Assembly: GCA_030145035.1 (NCBI GenBank)
Contig: JAQYWL010000039.1
Span: forward strand, 1 to 9,529
Source of the DNA: Desulfobacteria bacterium
GTDB lineage: Bacteria; Desulfobacterota; Desulfobacteria; Desulfobacterales; C00003060
DNA: 9,529 nucleotides
Direction: 5' to 3'
Below, piece by piece: positions 5,096-9,529 of the stretch. Within the stretch, counting starts at the first letter, position 1, and each line of letters opens with the position of its first letter. The translations under genes were made by a program, and so were the position numbers. The notes under the pieces were generated by a model, which did not search any database, had not been told where the DNA came from, and saw only the letters and a list, made by a program, of their open reading frames with translations.

Positions 5096-5285
5096 GGAAT
5101 GATGGAATGATGGAATAGTGGAATGATGTGTTCAAAGCAGTGCTGGCGGGCACGGTGGCCCGCCCTACGCCCGCCCGCCTCGCCTGAGCGCTCGCGATGG
5201 CGGGCAGGTAGGGTCGGCCACCGTGCCGACCTTTTGACCGCAGCTGGCTTTTATTCCCAATATTCCACCATTCCAGCATTCCAAT
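5096..5285. repeat. Nested palindromic repeat element
   Basis: The outer layer is four 8-mers of GGAATGAT type at 5096-5127, facing three inverted 8-mers of ATTCC type at 5262-5285. The inner layer is a 20-nt arm ggcacggtggcccgccctac (5149-5168), complementary at 18 of 20 positions to 5208-5227. The core holds gcccgcc/ggcgggc and a central gagcgctc (5186-5193). The core is GC-rich while the flanks are AT-rich. The whole can fold as one long hairpin. No gene is carried. It resembles REP/MITE-like intergenic elements, with no identified partner transposase here. Confidence 0.8.
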
Positions 5286-5323
5286 TGCGGAGCGGAGCGG
5301 AGCTAAGTTCCGTCGAGCGACCT

Positions 5324-5404
5324 GACGTTCCTAACTTCATCGGCTACGTAGACAATGAAATCGTCGTCAAATTCGATCGCTCCATTATTCCCATTCCTAA
5401 ATGA
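5324..5404 (+). pseudogene. Fragment resembling the propeptide start of an exported (S8-like) protease
   Basis: In one frame the DNA reads DVPNFIGYVDNEIVVKFDRS and then IIPIPK before TGA. The string YVDNEIVVKF resembles the pattern ..YVPNEIIVKF.. that begins the propeptide of many secreted subtilisin-family proteases, right after the signal peptide. The resemblance stops at about 5385. There the DNA turns into another attattcccattcc repeat. Together with the signal-peptide fragment at 4944 it could be the remains of one gene interrupted by the palindromic element. The match is short, so confidence is low. Confidence 0.3.
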
Positions 5405-5635
5405 CAAATGAAGATGTGACCCCAGGCATTCCCTATAAAGCCTCCGCATAAACTCAAAAGCGGGCCTAAAAAACGACAAAAATGTAGATTTTTTTTTGGG
5501 TGTACCGTATTCTCGGGCCAGTTAATTGCAAAAACGAGACGGCTGTGCGTTGTGGGACAGAAAAGTAAAAAAAGGGCCGGTTTTGGGCATAGCTCTTCTC
5601 AGACTTCCTTCTTCTTGCTGTTTAGGTTCGGTTTT
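5405..5635. other. Gene-free region next to the minus-strand transposase 3' end
   Basis: No gene is visible. It carries gaagatgtgacccca (5409-5423), similar to the tag near 2929-2945. An A/T hairpin AAAAAT-gtag-ATTTTT runs into a T9 tract (5478-5497). A terminal-repeat-like ggcctaaaaaacg lies at 5463-5475. The outer end of the insertion sequence encoding the neighbouring transposase probably lies in this region, but I cannot place it. Confidence 0.4.
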
Positions 5636-7159
5636 CTAGTTTCTCAGAAGAATATGAAAAGCGATCATTGTTTTATCGAGGTAGGCTTGAAATGAAGCAT
5701 TGCCTCGCTTCTTTAACCTGTCATCAGATAGATCGCATTTCAGCCGTTTTATCATACGCTCCACTGAAGGCCGACGGCTCATTATTGCCTTAAACCTTTT
5801 AGCCATGGGAGGATCCTCGGAATCAATATGGGGAAGCAAATCGAATGAGACATTTACGATTCGACCAATATTTGAATGCGGGCAACACTCCATTTTGTGC
5901 TCGCAGTTCAAACAAACGGGGGCATTGTCTTCACCGGTAGGGGCTTGATAAATGAACTTTTCCGATTCGTAGCGTGCCCCTTTATAATCCATTTCATAGC
6001 CACCCTCGCAGATAACAGTTCCGTAGGGCGTGATTTTTTCCATCCCTCGTGGGAGGTTGTCCGTAACGGTTTTTGTCCTGCGAGGGTTGAAAGAGGCCTT
6101 GAGATCTATTCCCCATTCGTCTTGGAACTTTTCCTTCAAGACCTTGTTATCACAGGCGCTGTCATAGAGCACCCTATCGAACCAAGGTTCAACTTCCGGC
6201 AGATGCCCAAAAAGCCTTTCAACATGAGGAAAGAGAGTTTCTCCGTCAAAGGTAGCACCATCGGCTATAGCAGCAGCATCCAGGGGCACGCCTTGTCTGG
6301 GAAGTCCAAGGATGCTGGCTTTATGTCCCCAGATCATTTTACTCTTCGACTTGACAACGGTTCCGGCCCCATCGTCGGCAAGTTCCCATGGATGCGGACA
6401 GGTTTCCCAATTTTCGCAATGACACTTTTTGGTCACCTTAGACTGGGACTTCTTTTGCTCCTTTCCTTTTTCATCCTCATAGATTACTGTTTCAAAGTTG
6501 GAATAGGCATGGTAGTGCGTAGTGTCCCCAACCAATTCGTTTTCTTTATGGATCACACCTTCTTCAATGTTTCTACGAACTTCGTCCCATTTAAGTTGAC
6601 TCCACAGGCCGTAGTTAGTCATGATCATATCAAATTGCTCAAGTTTACGTAAACTGGGTACATGTTTGTACCAGTACACGCTATTTTCACCTTTAGGAAC
6701 AAAACCACAAACACGTGCAAAAGGAAGATTAGAGGTAAGAAGTAAATGCACCATTTCAGGCTCCGGTGGAAAACCCATAAGGGTAGCCCCAAGAAACCCC
6801 TTAAAAAGAGCAAAGAAGCATTTGGGCTTCTTGCCACCTAACCGATCAGGAACTATTCCTGGTGCAAGCGAGGAGGGATTAACTGTTCGAAGAGGAGGAG
6901 CTTCAAATTCCTCGTCATGAATAACAGGTACCGACTTGTTAATAGTAGGACGATCAAAGAGAAATCGCTGAATAGCTTCTTCCTTTGACTCGTTCCAACT
7001 TTCGGCTCTATTGAGTTCTTTCTCTTCTCTTTTTTGTGCCTCTAAAAGGTTAAAATGATACAAAGCATCATAATACTGGGCAGCTATCTCACCGTAGTCC
7101 TCCCACGGGAAATAATGAAGTATCCTGTACCACTCCGCATCGGAGGAATTGAGAAGCAA
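5636..7159 (-). CDS. DDE transposase, IS4/IS5 superfamily (IS1182-like)
   Basis: The 507-residue protein has a DDE catalytic core: D212 in VGDTTHYHAYS, D333 in RVLYDSACDN and E467 in RRPSVERMIKRLK, close to the C-terminus as in DDE_Tnp_1 proteins. Two cysteine clusters, C246/C248/C254 (CHCENWETCPH) and C416/C419/C425/C426 (CLNCEHKMECCPH), flank the central catalytic Asp and could bind zinc. An N-terminal region of about 200 residues is probably DNA-binding. No in-frame ATG precedes residue 128. The likely start is TTG at 7159, with GAGG (7168-7171) 8 nt upstream; the frame stays open to 7214 upstream without an ATG. It ends with TAG. The gene stands head-to-head, 33 bp from an IS66-type gene. 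Superfamily is clear; the family assignment is tentative. Confidence 0.8.
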   Translation of the reverse strand: MLLNSSDAEWYRILHYFPWEDYGEIAAQYYDALYHFNLLEAQKREEKELNRAESWNESKEEAIQRFLFDRPTINKSVPVIHDEEFEAPPLRTVNPSSLAPGIVPDRLGGKKPKCFFALFKGFLGATLMGFPPEPEMVHLLLTSNLPFARVCGFVPKGENSVYWYKHVPSLRKLEQFDMIMTNYGLWSQLKWDEVRRNIEEGVIHKENELVGDTTHYHAYSNFETVIYEDEKGKEQKKSQSKVTKKCHCENWETCPHPWELADDGAGTVVKSKSKMIWGHKASILGLPRQGVPLDAAAIADGATFDGETLFPHVERLFGHLPEVEPWFDRVLYDSACDNKVLKEKFQDEWGIDLKASFNPRRTKTVTDNLPRGMEKITPYGTVICEGGYEMDYKGARYESEKFIYQAPTGEDNAPVCLNCEHKMECCPHSNIGRIVNVSFDLLPHIDSEDPPMAKRFKAIMSRRPSVERMIKRLKCDLSDDRLKKRGNASFQAYLDKTMIAFHILLRN

Positions 7160-7192
7160 TTGATCATCCTCATACCACGGGACGAGGCAAGA

Positions 7193-8698
7193 ATGACCAA
7201 ACCCATAAAGCTAATCGATCTATTAAAGCGGTATGGGGGTATCCTCTATCGATCGATTTCCGGGAGGTATTGCAGCGTGGATAGACGGGCAGCCGAAAAG
7301 CTATATGACTCTGGCAAAGAGCCCACGGTGGACAAGCTTCTTGAATACGATGCAGACAATAAACAGTTAAAAAGAAGGATTGCCCAGCTGGAAAAGAATT
7401 CAACAAATTCTTCCAAGCCCCCATCATCTGATAATTCCCAAGATAAGCATCCAAAGCCAAAGACAGAAAGTAGCGACAATCAGAATAAACGTAAACCCGG
7501 CGGCCAGCCCGGACACAAGGGAAGCAACCGGGAACTGATACCTATTGAACAGGTTGATGATCTAATTCATTACTATCCTGAAAAGTGTGAGAAATGTGGC
7601 AAAGCCTTACCCCAAGATGGCACAGCTAAGGTGGTTGGAGAACCGTTTAGATGGCAAGTTGCTGAGATAGAACCTATCAAGCCTATCATTACGGAACATC
7701 AAGGACATAGCATTTTATGTGAATGTGGTTGCCATAACACAGCCACCCTGCCTCCTGAGGTGGTTAAATCGAACTTCGGGCCAAGATTGGCTTCTATAAT
7801 AGCCTATCTGGCATCAGTTCTTCATGTTTCTCGTCGCGGGACTCGCGAATTTTGTGAGACACTTTTGAATGTAACTATTGCCCTTGGATCAGTCCAAAAT
7901 CTGCTGGAAGATACTTCAGAAGCATTGGAGCCGATTGATAAAGAATTAAAGGATGCCCTCCCGAAAGAGCCCGTCATAAATTCTGACGAAACAGGCTGGA
8001 GGGATCGATGGTTGTGGATATTTGTTGGTTCCGTGTTTATTTATTTCCAAGTGGCTAAGAGTCGAAGCTCCAAGGTCTTAGTAGATGTCTTAGGTAAGGT
8101 CTACAAAGGTATCTTGTGTGTTGATCGATGGGGCGCATACACAAAATATCACAAAGGGGTTTTCCAAATTTGTTGGGCTCATCTTAAAAGAGACTTCCTC
8201 GGAATTTTAAAGGTGGGTCAAGCCACACAGTCTGACGAGGCTATATTATTTGCCCAAACAATGGAAAAACTCAGAAAAAAGTTAATGGCTATATGGTACC
8301 GATTTAAAGCGGGAGACATGTCTCGCGCTGAACTCATCAAAAAGACAAAACCAATAAGGAATGCAATTAAACGTTGCTTGAAGCAATACCTGCATTCAGA
8401 GGAAAGGTGCGTCAAAAATTTAGCAGGTAACTTGTTCAAACGGTACGATGATCTTTTTACCTTCATCTTTCATGAAGGGGTGGAGCCAACCAATAATATA
8501 GCGGAAAGAGGTATAAGACCGGCCGTTCAATGGCGCAAGATATGCTTTGGCAACAGAAGTAATAATGGCGCTGTTTTGACATCTCGGTTGTTAACCGTTA
8601 CACGAACGCGTTGGCTGCAAAAACGTAACCCTCTTGAATTCCTTGTTGAGGCTATCACTGCCCATAGATGTGGCCAACCCGCTCCTTCTTTACTATAG
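7193..8698 (+). CDS. IS66-family transposase (TnpC type)
   Basis: This DDE transposase of 501 residues has family features in order: a coiled-coil-like ADNKQLKRRIAQLEKNSTNS leading into the hallmark SSKPPSSD (about 73-80); a basic linker with KPGGQPGHKG; a zinc-finger-like CEKCGK (C132, C135) and CECGC (C176-C180); then D265 in VINSDETGWR, D311 in LCVDRWGAY, the WAHLKRDF motif and E438 in NNIAERGIRP. ATG 7193 is chosen because GAGG (7184-7187) lies 5 nt upstream. The frame is open back to 7055, but that part overlaps the opposite transposase and shows no IS66 features. The stop is TAG. tnpA and tnpB are absent, as in the ISBst12 subgroup that needs only this gene. The protein seems complete. 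Confidence 0.9.
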   Translation: MTKPIKLIDLLKRYGGILYRSISGRYCSVDRRAAEKLYDSGKEPTVDKLLEYDADNKQLKRRIAQLEKNSTNSSKPPSSDNSQDKHPKPKTESSDNQNKRKPGGQPGHKGSNRELIPIEQVDDLIHYYPEKCEKCGKALPQDGTAKVVGEPFRWQVAEIEPIKPIITEHQGHSILCECGCHNTATLPPEVVKSNFGPRLASIIAYLASVLHVSRRGTREFCETLLNVTIALGSVQNLLEDTSEALEPIDKELKDALPKEPVINSDETGWRDRWLWIFVGSVFIYFQVAKSRSSKVLVDVLGKVYKGILCVDRWGAYTKYHKGVFQICWAHLKRDFLGILKVGQATQSDEAILFAQTMEKLRKKLMAIWYRFKAGDMSRAELIKKTKPIRNAIKRCLKQYLHSEERCVKNLAGNLFKRYDDLFTFIFHEGVEPTNNIAERGIRPAVQWRKICFGNRSNNGAVLTSRLLTVTRTRWLQKRNPLEFLVEAITAHRCGQPAPSLL

Positions 8699-8759
8699 TT
8701 TAACAACAAAATATCAGGAAATCACCCCCATACCTCAGGGTGGGGTGGTGAACTATTAC
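7193..8759 (+). mobile_element. IS66-type element, left end not found
   Basis: The likely right end is at about 8759. There the plus strand reads ggggtggtgaactattac, whose complement starts GTAATAG, and IS66 family termini commonly start GTAA. CACCCC (8723-8728) and GGGGTG (8742-8747) form a small stem just inside it. No matching GTAATAG-type left end occurs in the 33 bp before the gene or, as far as I can see, within the opposite transposase. The left end may therefore be deleted. Confidence 0.4.
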
Positions 8760-8901
8760 GTTTTTTCAACCTATGATGGAAGAACCGGGCTGGCGGTCCA
8801 TGCTCGCTTAGCTCATCGGACACAGCTGACCCATTGATCAGTCGTAGCTGGCAGCCCCCAGGAAATAGGGTTTTCTGGTAGACTTTGAATAGGAGGGTCG
8901 T
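8760..8901 (+). other. Short spacer before the CBM48 gene
   Basis: I see no gene in this 142-bp stretch and no clear -35/-10 pair. It ends in a strong ribosome binding site AGGAGGG (8891-8897). The promoter of the two downstream genes may have been displaced by the insertion sequence, or may lie here in a form I do not recognise. Confidence 0.5.
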
Positions 8902-9198
8902 ATGGCAAAAACAAGACCAAAACGTAGGCCAACGAGACGCAGGGTGATCTTCTCGCTTAATACAGACAAGGCCAAGGAGGTTATCCTGATGGGAGATTTT
9001 AACGGATGGAATGCTAAAGCCCATCTCATGAAAAAGGACGAAAACGGGGTGTGGAAAAAGATAGTAATGCTGACTCCCGGACGATATGAGTACAAATTTC
9101 TGGTGGACGGACAATGGCGAACCGATCCCGAGAATGACCAAGTGTTCTTTAACCGCTTTGGCACTCGTAATAACATCCTCATCCTATCTGGAAGTTGA
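8902..9198 (+). CDS. Small CBM48 (glycogen-binding, isoamylase N-terminal-like) protein
   Basis: A 98-residue protein made almost wholly of one early-set/CBM48 domain, the fold that binds glycogen or starch in branching enzymes, isoamylases and AMPK beta subunits. Hallmarks: VILMGDFNGWN (27-37), the DENGVWKK turn (46-53), LTPGRYEYKFLVDGQWRTDP (57-76) and the closing GTRNNILI (87-94). W36, W51, K65 and N90 fall at positions typical of carbohydrate-contacting or core residues. No catalytic domain follows, so it may act as a free sugar-binding or regulatory subunit. Residues 3-14 are very basic (KTRPKRRPTRRR), unusual for a carbohydrate binder and suggestive of contact with nucleic acid or an acidic partner. 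AGGAGGG 4 nt upstream fixes the start. Domain call is strong; cellular role is unknown. Confidence 0.88.
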   Translation: MAKTRPKRRPTRRRVIFSLNTDKAKEVILMGDFNGWNAKAHLMKKDENGVWKKIVMLTPGRYEYKFLVDGQWRTDPENDQVFFNRFGTRNNILILSGS

Positions 9199-9256
9199 GT
9201 AGTCTTAAGTTTCAAGTGTGTACCCAAGGAAAGTTGTCACTCGAAAGGAGGAAAAG

Positions 9257-9469
9257 ATGACGGTTAAGCGCATTGTCTTTTTGGTAATCGGTTTGCTGTT
9301 TGCTGTTTTTGTTCTTCAGAATGCTCAAGTTGTGGAGGTTCGCCTTTTCTTCTGGACAGCCCAGGCGTCAAGGGCTCTGGTATTGATTGGGACTTTTATC
9401 CTGGGTCTTTTTGCAGGATGGTTATCCGGTTTGTTGCGCAGAAGAGAACAACAGTCAGAGGAGAAGTAG
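9257..9469 (+). CDS. LapA/DUF1049-domain inner-membrane protein
   Basis: The 70-residue membrane protein has two predicted transmembrane helices: about residues 4-20 (KRIVFLVIGLLFAVFVL) and about 40-60 (ALVLIGTFILGLFAGWLSGL). The conserved-type QNAQVVEVRLFFW segment lies between them and a short charged tail RRREQQSEEK follows. This is the pattern of the LapA (lipopolysaccharide assembly protein A, DUF1049) family; the characterised E. coli relative works with LapB in controlling LpxC and lipopolysaccharide synthesis. Many distant members have no assigned function. ATG 9257 is chosen because AAAGGAGG ends 5 nt upstream; the in-frame ATG at 9218 would add 13 charged residues without a site. 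It lies 58 bp after the CBM48 gene on the same strand, possibly co-transcribed. No lapB is in the window. Confidence 0.85.
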   Translation: MTVKRIVFLVIGLLFAVFVLQNAQVVEVRLFFWTAQASRALVLIGTFILGLFAGWLSGLLRRREQQSEEK

Positions 9470-9529
9470 AATCTCTAACGAAACATTGACGTAAAATTCT
9501 GATGCCGCCCTTGTCGTGAGAAAGGGTCA
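9470..9529. other. Right edge, nothing recognised
   Basis: The last 60 bases hold no gene, terminator or clear promoter that I can support. Confidence 0.5.

Noticed and set aside
5876..6652. Plus-strand open frame of 258 codons
   Set aside because: It is antisense to the clear DDE transposase on the minus strand. It has no recognisable motif and no ribosome binding site.
8722..9227. Minus-strand frames over the CBM48 gene
   Set aside because: The plus-strand gene has clear CBM48 motifs and a strong ribosome binding site; the antisense frames have neither.

Overview
The window looks like an accessory, decaying stretch of an anaerobic or environmental Gram-negative genome with mid-range GC. 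A deltaproteobacterial (Desulfobacterota-like) source is a guess. It rests on the mix of IS1634-, IS66- and IS1182-like transposases, a stand-alone 23S-IVP-type four-helix bundle gene, hicBA, a LapA-type membrane protein and dense degenerate short repeats. No marker gene fixes the taxon.

Layout. 1-1497 is the 5' part of an IS1634-type element whose minus-strand transposase runs off the left edge. 1540-1930 is a GC-rich relic that resembles, from memory, the 5' part of a group II intron/maturase element, with a small palindrome inserted in it. 2100-2769 is a VapBC-like toxin-antitoxin pair. 3003-3383 is a four-helix bundle (23S rRNA intervening-sequence type) gene whose frame is intact except for one in-frame TAG. 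A 54-bp copy of its 3' end follows. 3883-4411 is a hicB-hicA pair. 4944-5404 holds two pieces of what may have been one secreted protein gene, separated by a nested palindromic repeat. 5636-7159 (minus) and 7193-8698 (plus) are head-to-head transposases of two different families. 8902-9469 holds two small housekeeping-like genes: a CBM48 glycogen-binding-domain protein and a LapA/DUF1049 membrane protein.

The unifying oddity is the intergenic DNA. Much of the space between 2965 and 4580 is built of degenerate heptanucleotides kept in strict 7-nt phase, for about 238 nt at 3447-3684 and again at 4414-4580. Other tracts use 8-nt and 9-nt periods. These arrays, and the inverted or direct repeats built from them, bracket the four-helix bundle gene and the hicBA operon almost like cassette borders. 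The stretch from 2100 to 4411 can be read as small selfish or defence modules (toxin-antitoxin, IVP-like gene, toxin-antitoxin) embedded in a repeat matrix that promotes duplication, deletion and gene decay. The two toxin-antitoxin pairs probably act independently of each other. The genes right of 8900 look like the start of ordinary chromosome.
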